From: Chitinophagaceae bacterium UBA2789
Lineage (GTDB): Bacteria > Bacteroidota > Bacteroidia > Chitinophagales > Chitinophagaceae
Assembly: GCA_002352145.1 (NCBI GenBank)
Contig: DEHX01000061.1
Coordinates: 1 to 16,847 of the forward strand
Direction: 5' to 3'
Length of the DNA: 16,847 bases
Position numbers and translations under genes: made by a program. The notes below the pieces were generated by a model. It was not told where the DNA came from, ran no database searches, and saw only the letters and a program-made list of their open reading frames with translations. Shown piece by piece: positions 1 to 7,973 of this stretch (position 1 is the first letter of the stretch; each line of letters begins with the position of its first letter).

Positions 1-338
1 TGAATGGTATGATTACCGCCAATACTCAATCCATCACCGTCACCGGTTACAATCCACACACTCAGTTCTGGTCTTGCCGCCTTCAAACCGGAAGCAACCG
101 CAGTAGCCCTTCCGTGGATCGAGTGCATGCCATAGGTATTCATGTAATAGGGAAAACGGCTGCTGCATCCGATACCGGATATGATGGCAATATTTTCCCT
201 GGGTATGCCCAATGTTGGCATTACTTTCTGCACCTGTGCCAAAATGGAATAATCACCACAACCTGGACACCAGCGAACTTCCTGGTCGGTGGCAAAATCC
301 TTAGCGGTCAGGGCCGGAGTTGTCGTTACGTCACTCAT
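1..338 (-). CDS. korB: 2-oxoacid:ferredoxin oxidoreductase, beta subunit (partial, N-terminal part)
   Basis: The reading frame starts at the ATG at 338-336 and runs off the left edge, giving 112 residues. This is the TPP-binding beta subunit of a 2-oxoacid (probably 2-oxoglutarate) ferredoxin oxidoreductase, a cytoplasmic enzyme that decarboxylates a 2-oxoacid to its acyl-CoA and reduces ferredoxin. Visible motifs in order are WCPGCGDYSIL (cysteines typical of the cluster-binding N-terminus), GIGCSSRFPYYM, HSIHGRA, and the TPP/Mg motif GDGDGLSIGGNH near the left edge. The start is supported by a TAAATTTG box just upstream on the same strand. The alpha subunit gene often lies directly upstream, but here the upstream neighbour is a small AhpD-like gene. 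Substrate specificity is inferred from family resemblance only. Confidence 0.93.
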   Translation of the reverse strand, partial: MSDVTTTPALTAKDFATDQEVRWCPGCGDYSILAQVQKVMPTLGIPRENIAIISGIGCSSRFPYYMNTYGMHSIHGRATAVASGLKAARPELSVWIVTGDGDGLSIGGNHTI

Positions 339-356
339 AATTAAAATAGATTCCGA

Positions 357-364
357 CAAATTTA
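357..364 (-). promoter_or_regulatory. Candidate -7 promoter box for korB
   Basis: On the minus strand this reads TAAATTTG, an exact match to the Bacteroidota TAnnTTTG box. It predicts a start of transcription near 350 and a leader of about 12 bases before the korB ATG. The nearest TTG-type -33 element (391-389) is 24 bases away, slightly longer than usual, so the match is good but not complete. Confidence 0.5.
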
Positions 365-419
365 ATGAATATCGGGGTCGGTTTCCCGCAAGGCACAATG
401 ATTTTTATCTTTCCGAAAA

Positions 420-773
420 CTAACTTTTATCATTGGATTGCAGGGCCTCCCAATACTCAGCCGCCCGGCGGGTATGGGGTATGACAATCGTTCCACCCAC
501 AATATTCGCTACTGCAAAAACCTCGTACATCTCTTCCGTCGTTACCCCCAGTTCATGGCTTTTTCCCAGGTGATATTTGATGCAGTCATCGCAGCGGAGT
601 ACCATACTGGCCACCAGGCCCAGCAATTCCTTGGTTTTTACATCCAGGGCACCGGCAGCGTACGTATTGGTATCCAGGTTCCAGAGACGCTTGATAACCA
701 AATTGTCTTTGCTTAAAATCACTTCATTCATCCGGGTGCGGTAGTCATTGAATTCCTTTACAAGATTGCTCAT
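420..773 (-). CDS. Carboxymuconolactone decarboxylase / AhpD-like protein
   Basis: A 117-residue cytoplasmic protein of the all-helical AhpD/CMD fold. Its centre carries C61-D-D-C64-I-K-Y-H68, the CxxC...H arrangement of AhpD-like proteins, which points to a thiol-based peroxide or disulfide-handling role rather than decarboxylation. Length is normal for single-domain members. An upstream TTG at 794 also opens the frame, but I choose the ATG at 773-771 because a TACATTTG promoter box lies at 799-792 and would put the TTG inside the promoter. The gene precedes korB on the same strand with an 81-base gap that holds its own promoter box, so the two may be transcribed separately or together. No specific substrate can be named. 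Confidence 0.85.
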   Translation of the reverse strand: MSNLVKEFNDYRTRMNEVILSKDNLVIKRLWNLDTNTYAAGALDVKTKELLGLVASMVLRCDDCIKYHLGKSHELGVTTEEMYEVFAVANIVGGTIVIPHTRRAAEYWEALQSNDKS

Positions 774-791
774 GTTGTAAAATTTTGACCT

Positions 792-799
792 CAAATGTA
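792..799 (-). promoter_or_regulatory. Candidate -7 promoter box for the AhpD-like gene
   Basis: The minus strand reads TACATTTG, an exact TAnnTTTG match. It predicts transcription start near 785 and a leader of about 12 bases to the ATG at 773. I see no convincing TTG at the -33 distance. Confidence 0.4.
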
Positions 800-866
800 G
801 CTAAGATGCCCCTTTGTCATTTACCATTAGCGTAACCATATTGAATTCGTATTTTCAACAGTATAA

Positions 867-3080
867 ATGATTAGTATGCGAAAATTGATGCTGCTCCTGT
901 TTATTCTCCCAATTGCCCTTTTTTCGATTGCTCAGAACGGAAAAGAACCGGTTAAGGTGACCAATATGCTGAAAATAAAATCAATTAGCGGAGCGAACCT
1001 TAGCAAAGATGGCAGCAAAGCTGTTTTTACCGTTACCTCCATAGAACCGGAAGGTGACAGTAAATTGGAGTACAAATATGTTAGCCAGCTCTGGATCGCC
1101 GGAACAGATGGTGATACTAAACCCAGACAACTCACCACAGCCAGAGAAAGTTCATCACAGGGTGTATTCAGTCCGGATGGAAAGCAACTTGTTTTCGTTC
1201 GTGCGGTTGACGGAAGATCACAATTGTTCTTGTTGTCACTGGAAGGTGGTGAAGCCCTGCAGCTGACAAAATTCAAATATGGCGCAGGTAACCCCAAATG
1301 GAGCCCTGACGGAAAGCAGATCCTGTTTTCAGCTAATGTTCCTTTCAAAGAACTGCTGAAAGATTCATTACTCAATCCGGGCAAAGAATTGCCGAAATGG
1401 CCAATGGAGAAACCGGGATTTAAAAATAATGAACAGCTAAAACCAGCCAGTGCAAAAGCTGATCCCGATGGCAGCATAGAAGAAGTAAGAGCTTATTTGG
1501 AAAACAATGCCCATGATAAAAATGCAAAGGTTTTTACCAAACTGAATTTCCTGGATGAAATGGATACCAACCCTGATATGGGCTTTACGCATTTCTTTCT
1601 GATAGAAGCAAAGACAGATGCAAAACCGACAGCTATCACCAAAGGATTTTCCCGCTATAATTATGCTGAATTCACTCCTAACGGGAAACAATTGATACTG
1701 GCCGGAAATATGGATTCAACACAACATCCCGACAGGGCCCTTGAAGGAGAAATTTTCATTGTCAATACAGATGGAAGCAATCTTAAAAGAATATTGGGAG
1801 AAAAAGATAGGAATTACAACAGTCCCCGTCTATCCCCTTCCGGTAAATGGCTGGCATTTCAGTATAGTAATACATCGTTTGTCAGTATTCCGGCATTAGC
1901 CGTTATGCCATTGAGTGGTTCAGCAAAAGAAAGAATAGATATTCCTTTTGACAGGAATAAAGGAAATATTACCTGGAGTGATGATGAACAATACATTTAC
2001 TTCTCTGCACAAAGTAATGGAGGGCAGCCGGTTTACCGGGCTGATTTAGGCAGTGGCTGGACATTGAATCCACCGTTGAGTGCACTTAAAAACAAGAATA
2101 TTAACGTTGAGCAACTAACCGACTTCAACAGTGGAATCAGCAGTTTTGATATTGCCCGCAATAAAATAGTATTCGTGAAAACAGAAGTGGCCAGCCCCTT
2201 TGAAGTTCACTTAGCTGCTGAAGCAGGCAAAAATTCAAAAAGAATCAGTGATTACAATACAGGGTGGATTGCTGATAAGAAACTCAGTTTCCCGGAAAAA
2301 CATAGTTTCAAAAATGAAAAAGGTATGGAGGTGGAATACTGGGTGATGAAACCATCCAACTTCGAGCCGGGAAAGAAATACCCGTTGCTCCTGGAGATAC
2401 ACGGCGGCCCCTCTGCCATGTGGGGACCAGGTGAGAGCAGTATGTGGCATGAATACCAGTTCTTCTGCAGCAAAGGCTACGGAGTAGTATATGCCAACCC
2501 CCGCGGCAGTGGCGGGTATGGGATAAATTTTCTAAGGGGAAATATCAATGACTGGGGAGCCGGACCAACCAAAGATGTATTAACTGCACTGGACAAAACA
2601 ATTGCTGAAGGCTGGGCTGATACTTCCAAACTGCTGGTAACGGGCGGATCCTATGCCGGTTATTTGGTGGCCTGGATCATTGCCCATGACCAGCGATTTG
2701 CAGCGGCTTGCTCCCAGCGAGGTGTGTATGATCTCGCTACTTTTTTTGGTGAAGGCAATGCCTGGCGATTAGTACCTAATTATTTCGGAGGTTATCCCTG
2801 GGATGCTTCTGCAAAGGCAACACTGGAAAGAGAATCGCCGATTAATTATGTACAAAATATTAAAACGCCTTACATCATTTTTCATGGCGACAATGACCGG
2901 CGCACCGGTTTTGTACAAAGTGAAATGCTGTATAAAAGTTTAAAGGTGCTGGGCAGGCCTGTTGAATATGTACGGCATCCCAATGCCACACATGAATTAA
3001 CCCGCAGCGGCAATAACCGGCAGCGCATTGACCAGATGCTGAGAACATGGGAGTTTTTTGAACGATGGCTCCGCAACTAA
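867..3080 (+). CDS. Secreted S9 family peptidase (prolyl oligopeptidase / dipeptidyl aminopeptidase type)
   Basis: A 737-residue serine peptidase. An N-terminal hydrophobic segment (about residues 5-22, ending SIAQ) looks like a signal peptide, so it is probably periplasmic or surface-associated. Residues about 45-450 contain repeated SPDGK/SPSGK motifs typical of a PD40 beta-propeller that filters peptide substrates. The C-terminal alpha/beta hydrolase domain has the conserved HGGP at 512-515, the nucleophile elbow G-G-S595-Y-A-G-Y (Ala where GGSYGGY is usual), Asp677 in HGDND, and His709 in NATHE. These are the expected Ser-Asp-His triad. The family cleaves short peptides, often after proline or removing dipeptides; the exact specificity cannot be read. 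ATG at 876 is an equally plausible start and gives a more typical signal peptide (MRKLMLLLF). The cytochrome gene follows 43 bases later on the same strand. Confidence 0.93.
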   Translation: MISMRKLMLLLFILPIALFSIAQNGKEPVKVTNMLKIKSISGANLSKDGSKAVFTVTSIEPEGDSKLEYKYVSQLWIAGTDGDTKPRQLTTARESSSQGVFSPDGKQLVFVRAVDGRSQLFLLSLEGGEALQLTKFKYGAGNPKWSPDGKQILFSANVPFKELLKDSLLNPGKELPKWPMEKPGFKNNEQLKPASAKADPDGSIEEVRAYLENNAHDKNAKVFTKLNFLDEMDTNPDMGFTHFFLIEAKTDAKPTAITKGFSRYNYAEFTPNGKQLILAGNMDSTQHPDRALEGEIFIVNTDGSNLKRILGEKDRNYNSPRLSPSGKWLAFQYSNTSFVSIPALAVMPLSGSAKERIDIPFDRNKGNITWSDDEQYIYFSAQSNGGQPVYRADLGSGWTLNPPLSALKNKNINVEQLTDFNSGISSFDIARNKIVFVKTEVASPFEVHLAAEAGKNSKRISDYNTGWIADKKLSFPEKHSFKNEKGMEVEYWVMKPSNFEPGKKYPLLLEIHGGPSAMWGPGESSMWHEYQFFCSKGYGVVYANPRGSGGYGINFLRGNINDWGAGPTKDVLTALDKTIAEGWADTSKLLVTGGSYAGYLVAWIIAHDQRFAAACSQRGVYDLATFFGEGNAWRLVPNYFGGYPWDASAKATLERESPINYVQNIKTPYIIFHGDNDRRTGFVQSEMLYKSLKVLGRPVEYVRHPNATHELTRSGNNRQRIDQMLRTWEFFERWLRN

Positions 3081-3123
3081 AAAGGTATGCCACCTAATTA
3101 AATAGAAAAACGTCAGTAATAAT

Positions 3124-3522
3124 ATGCGTTACAAAAATAAAATATTGGTTTTGCTGGTACTCACTGCATTTGTGATATCAGGCGTTGCTGCCGTGAAAGC
3201 GCCACAACAAAAAGAAAGAAACCTGAAAGTGCTGCCCAAAGATATCAGCGATGAAAAACTGGACAGTATCATGCAGACCTATAATAAAGCACTGGGTGTA
3301 AAATGCGAGTTCTGCCATGTAAAGAAAAAAGTCTATCCCGGCGATATGGATTATGCTTCCGATGCTGAACCTAAAAAAGAAAAAGCAAGGGAAATGATGC
3401 GGATGACGATAGATATTAACCAAAAATATTTTCCTTACCAACCCGGAGAAAGACCCGAATACCTGAATACCATCACCTGTAAAACCTGCCATCGCGGCGA
3501 AACATTTCCGCCGGAAGATTAA
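3124..3522 (+). CDS. Exported diheme c-type cytochrome (reaction-centre cytochrome c-like)
   Basis: A 132-residue protein with an N-terminal hydrophobic export segment (residues about 6-24) and two CxxCH heme-binding motifs: C61-E-F-C64-H65 and C119-K-T-C122-H123. A methionine-rich stretch between them (M91, M92, M94) could supply axial ligands. The spacing and the LKVLPKDIS...LDSIMQTYNKALGVKCEFCH context match small Bacteroidota proteins assigned to the photosynthetic reaction centre cytochrome c subunit family. Here it would be a periplasmic electron carrier unrelated to photosynthesis; its partners are unknown. It lies 43 bases after the S9 peptidase gene and has no obvious promoter of its own. 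Its TAA overlaps the TAA of the convergent amidase gene (TTAA at 3519-3522). Confidence 0.9.
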   Translation: MRYKNKILVLLVLTAFVISGVAAVKAPQQKERNLKVLPKDISDEKLDSIMQTYNKALGVKCEFCHVKKKVYPGDMDYASDAEPKKEKAREMMRMTIDINQKYFPYQPGERPEYLNTITCKTCHRGETFPPED

Positions 3523-4697
3523 GGTTTGTCTTTTTCACAGGCCCTCAGCCATTCCTGTATGCCGCAGAGTACTTGAGTTGCAACGGCCTTGTGAAATTCA
3601 GGATCCAATATCAGGGCTTCGTCTTCTCTATTGCTGAGAAAGGCCACTTCCAGTAAACAGTTAGGATAATCTGTAGGTCCGTTCAACGAAAAATTAAAAC
3701 TGCCAATGTTGCCAAAATCAGCCATTCCCATTTCCAGCATGGCTTTCTGAATATATTGCGTCAACGGCCTGAAGCCGATATAACGATAATAAGTGCTTAC
3801 CCCCTTTACACTGTCTCTGACTGACGAGTTTAAATGTATACTTATCAAAAAATCGGGGTCTTCATTCTTCAGCATCTCTATCCTTTCTGTCATTCCTACT
3901 GACACATCTTCTTTTCTTGTCATGAAAACTGCAGCGCCGGCCTGTGTCAGCATTTTCTCTACTTCTTTTGCAATCATCAATGTGTAATGTTTCTCCAAAA
4001 TGCCTGAGGTAATTCCTTTGGCTCCACTATTATCACCACCATGTCCGGCATCTACAGCAATTTTCATTTTAGATACCTGCAACTCATCCGGCTGTCTTTT
4101 TATTTTAATGAACAGCCTGTTACCCTGGTAATAAATACTATATCCCCAGTGCTGTGAATGATTGAGTTCTATTATCATCCGGAACACATCGTCCTCTATT
4201 TGCTCATGATAAACATTCTTTACTTCCTTAACACTTGTTCGTTGAGTGATCCAGTTGGTATTGCTGGTGACTCCGAAAATATCAACCACAAGTTTGGAAG
4301 GATTGATAAGCTGCATACTCCGGTATGGTAGTTTTTCATCAAGGGCTATGCTTACGTAGTCATATTTATCATCACCGTTTACCAGCCAGCTTCCGGTCAG
4401 GTAATAAGGCTTTATACTTACTGAGCTGTCCCTTTTAAAGTTGGCCTTTGGCAAATAAGCAAAATGATTTCCTGATAACTGCACCCGGTAATTGATTACG
4501 GTGCTGTCTACAACTTTTACGACTACACCGGTATCCAGGAAGGTCATTTTCGCTCCGCCCAGCCTATCTGAGCCTAATCCATACTCGAGATAAGGCAGTT
4601 TTCCGTTTGTCCTGCCGGTAAGAAAGTTGTTACCTGTTGTTTGAGAAAGCCCCTGAACAGCAATCAACAATCCTAAAAAAAATGGTAATCGTATCAT
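3519..4697 (-). CDS. Secreted N-acetylmuramoyl-L-alanine amidase (Amidase_3)
   Basis: A 392-residue zinc amidase that cleaves the bond between N-acetylmuramic acid and L-alanine in peptidoglycan. A signal peptide spans about residues 2-18. Residues about 25-205 form a beta-rich region in the place of the AMIN-type targeting domain of AmiC-like enzymes. The catalytic domain (about 211-385) shows KIAVDAGHGG with H219, E235 in ILEKHYTL, H288 in LISIHLNSS, and E350 in CLLEVAFLSN, i.e. the three zinc ligands and the catalytic glutamate. I use the ATG at 4697-4695; the codon before it (4700-4698) is GTG and is less likely. The protein likely acts in cell separation or wall turnover. It converges with the cytochrome gene and shares a TTAA stop overlap with it. 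The nearest -7-like box upstream (TATCTTTC, 4709-4702) has one mismatch. Confidence 0.92.
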   Translation of the reverse strand: MIRLPFFLGLLIAVQGLSQTTGNNFLTGRTNGKLPYLEYGLGSDRLGGAKMTFLDTGVVVKVVDSTVINYRVQLSGNHFAYLPKANFKRDSSVSIKPYYLTGSWLVNGDDKYDYVSIALDEKLPYRSMQLINPSKLVVDIFGVTSNTNWITQRTSVKEVKNVYHEQIEDDVFRMIIELNHSQHWGYSIYYQGNRLFIKIKRQPDELQVSKMKIAVDAGHGGDNSGAKGITSGILEKHYTLMIAKEVEKMLTQAGAAVFMTRKEDVSVGMTERIEMLKNEDPDFLISIHLNSSVRDSVKGVSTYYRYIGFRPLTQYIQKAMLEMGMADFGNIGSFNFSLNGPTDYPNCLLEVAFLSNREDEALILDPEFHKAVATQVLCGIQEWLRACEKDKP

Positions 4698-4820
4698 CAC
4701 AGAAAGATAACATAAAAACCCTCAACCATATTTTCCGTAGAATTACGAAACAGTATTTCGCTTTTACTGAATTTTCGTATAAACCGTTATTATAAAACAC
4801 TTTTCGACCTTAACCCCCGT

Positions 4821-4828
4821 TAATTTTG
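4821..4828 (+). promoter_or_regulatory. Candidate -7 promoter box for the membrane protein gene
   Basis: TAATTTTG is an exact TAnnTTTG match 60 bases before the ATG at 4888. It predicts a leader of roughly 50 bases. No clear TTG is seen at the expected -33 distance. Confidence 0.4.
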
Positions 4829-4887
4829 CAGAAGGCATTGCAACCAGGCTTTGCCACCCAATCCAATCCTTGTAAAACCAATAGACT

Positions 4888-5640
4888 ATGACCTGGAATT
4901 CTGTAATGGGCTTTGTTTCATCCTTTGCCCTTTTTCTGCCCATAGCGCTGATACTGGCCCTGCGGCTGTATAATTATAAAAGCTTTCCTGCTTTAGTTGT
5001 TTACTATTCCTCTGTTTTTATTTATAACCTAATGACCGAAGGTTATATTCCTATGAGTAAACAAATCGTTTATAACTGGGGGTTGATAAACAACCTGCTG
5101 GATGCACCACTGATGATGCTTTTCCTGACTTATTTCAGCCCTTCTTTCCTTTTTACAAAAAGACTGAAGATCGCTGTAGCAGCATTCATTTTATTTGAGT
5201 TAGTTGTAATTGCCCTACGAGGTTTGAATGTTGAAAGCATTACAATCATACTGGGGCCCGGCATTATTATGATTGCAGCATTATGCCTGCATTTCTTCGT
5301 CAGGCATGCAAAAATGGCTGTTGAGCACGGCAAATCAACAGGCAAAGCTTTAATAGCGGGATCGTTATTATTTGCTTACGGATGTTTTGGCCTTATTTAC
5401 CTTATGTATTATGTATTCAAAACGCCGCATGTAGCAGATACTTTCCTGGTCTACTTTATGGCAGCCACAGTTTCTGCACTGATGATGAGTGCCGGAATTA
5501 TTTATGAAAGAAAACTGGTTAAAAAAATAAAAGAAGTGCAGATAACCCGCCGGGAACTATCAGAAATTTATAAGGATACAAAAATGGCTGCCCCGGTAAG
5601 AACAGCCATGCTTGACTTTGATAAAGAAAGCTGGAACTAG
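4888..5640 (+). CDS. Multi-pass membrane protein of unknown function
   Basis: A 250-residue protein I cannot assign to a named family. Hydrophobic segments at about residues 5-25, 33-50, 68-85, 93-111, 118-138, 153-175 and 181-204 suggest about seven membrane helices in the inner membrane. A charged C-terminal tail follows (from about residue 208, rich in Lys, Arg and Glu) that is likely cytoplasmic and partly helical. There is no signal peptide beyond the first helix and no recognisable catalytic motif. The gene stands alone, with a TAATTTTG box 60 bases upstream. Its TAG stop interlocks with the TAG stop of the convergent acyl-CoA dehydrogenase gene (CTAG at 5637-5640). Coding is supported by the long open frame and Bacteroidota-like codon use. 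Confidence 0.8.
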   Translation: MTWNSVMGFVSSFALFLPIALILALRLYNYKSFPALVVYYSSVFIYNLMTEGYIPMSKQIVYNWGLINNLLDAPLMMLFLTYFSPSFLFTKRLKIAVAAFILFELVVIALRGLNVESITIILGPGIIMIAALCLHFFVRHAKMAVEHGKSTGKALIAGSLLFAYGCFGLIYLMYYVFKTPHVADTFLVYFMAATVSALMMSAGIIYERKLVKKIKEVQITRRELSEIYKDTKMAAPVRTAMLDFDKESWN

Positions 5641-7430
5641 AAACAATACCTGCCTTCTGCAATCAGTTTATCAGCAACTCTTCTTCTTGCTTCTTTAGTG
5701 TTGAATGGTTCTGCTTTTGTAAAACGTTTCAGGCCCATTAAGATCATCCGCTGCTCATCACCTTCTGCAAAAGAGTTAACCGCATCTTTGCCGGACTTGT
5801 TTACTTTATCCGCTGCATCATACAGGTAAGTTCTCATCATGTCCAGATGGTACTGGCTGGCGGCCTCCCCATTCTGATCAACCATTTTCATTACCCGGAG
5901 TAAAGCACTTTCGGCGTTAAAAGTTTCAATAGCCATATCGGCAATATTCATCAGTACCTCCTGCTCGTTCTCAATCTTCATCATCATCTTTTGTACAGCT
6001 GCTCCGGCTGTAAGCAAGATGGCTTTCTTCAGGTTAGCAATTAGCTTTCTTTCGCTGGCAAAAGGAGCTTCATCTGTTGCGCCGAAATCAGGAATACTCA
6101 TCAGTTCTTTTGACACTTCCATGGCCGGGCCCATCAGGTTCAAACGGCCCTGCATTGCTCTCTTCAATGTCATATCTAATGTGAGCAGCCGATTGATCTC
6201 ATTTGTTCCTTCATAGATACGGTTAATGCGGCTGTCACGATAGGCTCTTGAAGCATTATACTCAGCGCTGAAGCCATTACCGCCATGTATTTGCACTCCT
6301 TCATCCACCACATAGTCGAGTACTTCACTTCCGTCTACTTTCAGCATGGCACATTCAATGGCATATTCTTCAGCAGCACCCAGCAATGCGTCCCCGAATG
6401 GCTTTCCTGCGGCCAATAATTCATGTTCCTTATCCCCGATCCATTGCGCTGTTCTATATAAAGCACTTTCGCAGGCAAAGACCCGGATGGCCATTTGCGC
6501 CAGCTTATGTTTAATAGCGCCGAAATTGGCAATCGGTTGTTTGAACTGTTCTCTTGTTTTTGCATACTCGATGGAATTGCCAATCGAACGTTTGGAACCA
6601 CCAATGGCAGCAGCTGCTAGTTTCAAACGGCCAATATTCAGAATGTTGAAAGCGATCTTATGTCCTTTACCAATTTCACCCAGCAGGTTTTCTACCGGTA
6701 CTTTACAGTCCTGGAAATACAACTGAACAGTGGAAGAACCTTTGATACCCATTTTATGTTCTTCGGGTCCCTGGGTAAATCCTTCTGTTCCTCTTTCTAC
6801 AATAAAGCCGGTAAAATCTTTTCCGTCTACTTTGGCAAACACGGTGTACACATCAGCAAAACCACCATTGGTAATCCAGCATTTCTGTCCGTTCAGGATA
6901 TAATGTTTACCATCATCACTTAGTTTAGCCGTTGTCTTGGCACTTAAGGCATCACTTCCGCTATTTGGTTCGGTAAGACCATAGGCACCTGCCCACTCGC
7001 CGGTAATAAGTTTGGGAATGTATTTCTGTTTTTGCTCAGGAGTTCCAAAATAAAGAATCGGTAGTGTGCCGATGCCGGTATGGGCAGCAATGGCCACAGA
7101 AAAAGAGTGGCCTGCACCCAGGTATTCATTCACAATAGTGGCCGTTACAAAATCCTTCCCCAGTCCGCCATACTCTTCAGGAAAAGAAGCAGACAACATT
7201 CCCTGGTCTCCTGCTTTTGTTAACAGGCTTTTCATTAAACCGGGCTCCAGGTTATCAATTGGATCCAGTATTGGGAATATCTCTGCATCCAGGAACTGGT
7301 TACACATATCCCGGATCATCACTTGCTCCTCTGAAAAATTTTCGGGAGTGAATGTATCCTCAGGTGAGGATTCCCTGATCAGCCATTCGCCACCTTTTAA
7401 TACTGTTTTTGCTGCTGCTGCGGTACTCAT
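5637..7430 (-). CDS. Acyl-CoA dehydrogenase, about 600-residue type (VLCAD / FadE-like)
   Basis: A 597-residue FAD enzyme for the first step of fatty acid beta-oxidation, forming trans-2-enoyl-CoA and passing electrons to an electron transfer flavoprotein. Residues about 30-145 are the N-terminal helical domain; YGLTEPNSGSD (150-160) is the FAD/substrate motif of the beta domain; RxQF (R293-E-Q-F) and IHGGNGF (381-387) contact FAD. Catalytic Glu407 lies in RIYEGTNEINR, the position used by most acyl-CoA dehydrogenases. A C-terminal helical extension (about 430-597) makes it longer than the usual 380-residue enzymes and resembles VLCAD/ACAD9 and the roughly 600-residue bacterial homologues. 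It starts 34 bases after the MarR-type gene on the same strand, so the pair is very probably one operon under that regulator. Chain-length preference cannot be read. Confidence 0.94.
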   Translation of the reverse strand: MSTAAAAKTVLKGGEWLIRESSPEDTFTPENFSEEQVMIRDMCNQFLDAEIFPILDPIDNLEPGLMKSLLTKAGDQGMLSASFPEEYGGLGKDFVTATIVNEYLGAGHSFSVAIAAHTGIGTLPILYFGTPEQKQKYIPKLITGEWAGAYGLTEPNSGSDALSAKTTAKLSDDGKHYILNGQKCWITNGGFADVYTVFAKVDGKDFTGFIVERGTEGFTQGPEEHKMGIKGSSTVQLYFQDCKVPVENLLGEIGKGHKIAFNILNIGRLKLAAAAIGGSKRSIGNSIEYAKTREQFKQPIANFGAIKHKLAQMAIRVFACESALYRTAQWIGDKEHELLAAGKPFGDALLGAAEEYAIECAMLKVDGSEVLDYVVDEGVQIHGGNGFSAEYNASRAYRDSRINRIYEGTNEINRLLTLDMTLKRAMQGRLNLMGPAMEVSKELMSIPDFGATDEAPFASERKLIANLKKAILLTAGAAVQKMMMKIENEQEVLMNIADMAIETFNAESALLRVMKMVDQNGEAASQYHLDMMRTYLYDAADKVNKSGKDAVNSFAEGDEQRMILMGLKRFTKAEPFNTKEARRRVADKLIAEGRYCF

Positions 7431-7464
7431 GGTTAAAAATTTTGAGTTTAAAGTATATCGTTAG

Positions 7465-7905
7465 TTATTTCAGGTTATCGTAAACGATTTGTAATACTTC
7501 TTTACATACATCCACTTTATCCGGAGGAACTGTTTCCAGCGCCTCATTCAATGTTTCTTCTGCCAGTGTCATCGCTTCCTCCTGCAATTTTTGCGCCTGC
7601 CTGGTCAGGTATATCAGGTTTATCCTCCGGTCATTATCTGAAGCCACCCTTTTTACCAGGTTCAGTTTTTCCAGGTTATCCACCAGGCGGGTTATACTCG
7701 GCTTATCCCGAAAAGTAGCATTGCACAACTCCTGTTGACTAATGCCTTCTTGCTTCCAGAGATGATACAATACACTCCATTGTTCAATAGTAATATGCAG
7801 ACCGGCTGCATTGAATTTCTTTTGCAGCCTTCTTGCTATGGCAGTAGAAGCTTTACCGGTTATAAAACTGTACAGTTCTCCTTTCTTAAATTGGTTGTTT
7901 GGCAT
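7465..7905 (-). CDS. MarR family transcriptional regulator
   Basis: A 146-residue winged-helix repressor-type protein. The N-terminal helices (about 1-35) and C-terminal helices (about 105-146) would form the dimer interface. The recognition region is ISQQELCNATFRDKPSITRLVDNLEKLNLVKR, and the wing contains ASDNDRRINLIYLT, with the DxRR pattern typical of MarR proteins. A GTG at 7938 extends the frame by 11 codons, but that codon lies at the edge of the -7 promoter box, so the ATG at 7905-7903 is chosen. A perfect inverted repeat abuts this ATG, which suggests autorepression. The acyl-CoA dehydrogenase gene follows 34 bases later. A role in fatty acid or acyl-CoA sensing is an inference from the operon; the ligand is unknown. 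Confidence 0.93.
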   Translation of the reverse strand: MPNNQFKKGELYSFITGKASTAIARRLQKKFNAAGLHITIEQWSVLYHLWKQEGISQQELCNATFRDKPSITRLVDNLEKLNLVKRVASDNDRRINLIYLTRQAQKLQEEAMTLAEETLNEALETVPPDKVDVCKEVLQIVYDNLK

Positions 7906-7925
7906 ATAGTTGTTTATACAACTAT
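7906..7925. promoter_or_regulatory. Palindromic operator candidate for the MarR regulator
   Basis: ATAGTTGT-N4-ACAACTAT is a perfect 8+8 inverted repeat of 20 bases. It lies directly against the marR-type ATG and covers the predicted start of transcription, so a bound dimer would block initiation. Size and symmetry fit MarR-family operators. It also lies 14 bases from the -7 box of the divergent hydrolase gene. Confidence 0.65.
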
Positions 7926-7926
7926 C

Positions 7927-7956
7927 CAAAAATAACACTATATTTGATTACTCCAA
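7927..7956 (-). promoter_or_regulatory. Promoter of the marR-acyl-CoA dehydrogenase operon
   Basis: On the minus strand TTG (7956-7954), a 19-base spacer and TATTTTTG (7934-7927) match the Bacteroidota TTG-N19-TAnnTTTG promoter pattern fully. Transcription should begin near 7920, inside the palindrome and about 15 bases before the ATG. Confidence 0.7.
7939..7946 (+). promoter_or_regulatory. Candidate -7 promoter box for the alpha/beta hydrolase gene
   Basis: TATATTTG matches TAnnTTTG exactly and lies on the opposite strand between the two elements of the marR promoter. It predicts transcription starting near 7953, about 20 bases before the likely hydrolase start. The only TTG upstream (7910-7912) is 26 bases away, longer than usual. 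Confidence 0.4.
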
Positions 7957-7973
7957 TTTTAATTTTCTAAATA

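Noticed and set aside
9..344. Plus-strand open frame of 111 codons
   Set aside because: It is the antisense shadow of korB, whose cysteine and TPP motifs are clear on the other strand.
932..1477. Minus-strand open frame of 181 codons within the S9 peptidase gene
   Set aside because: It is antisense to the propeller region, rich in Ser, Pro and Leu in the way typical of shadow frames, with no domain.
7944..7970. TTG at 7944 as the start of the hydrolase
   Set aside because: It is in frame, but TAA at 7968 ends it before the hydrolase sequence begins.
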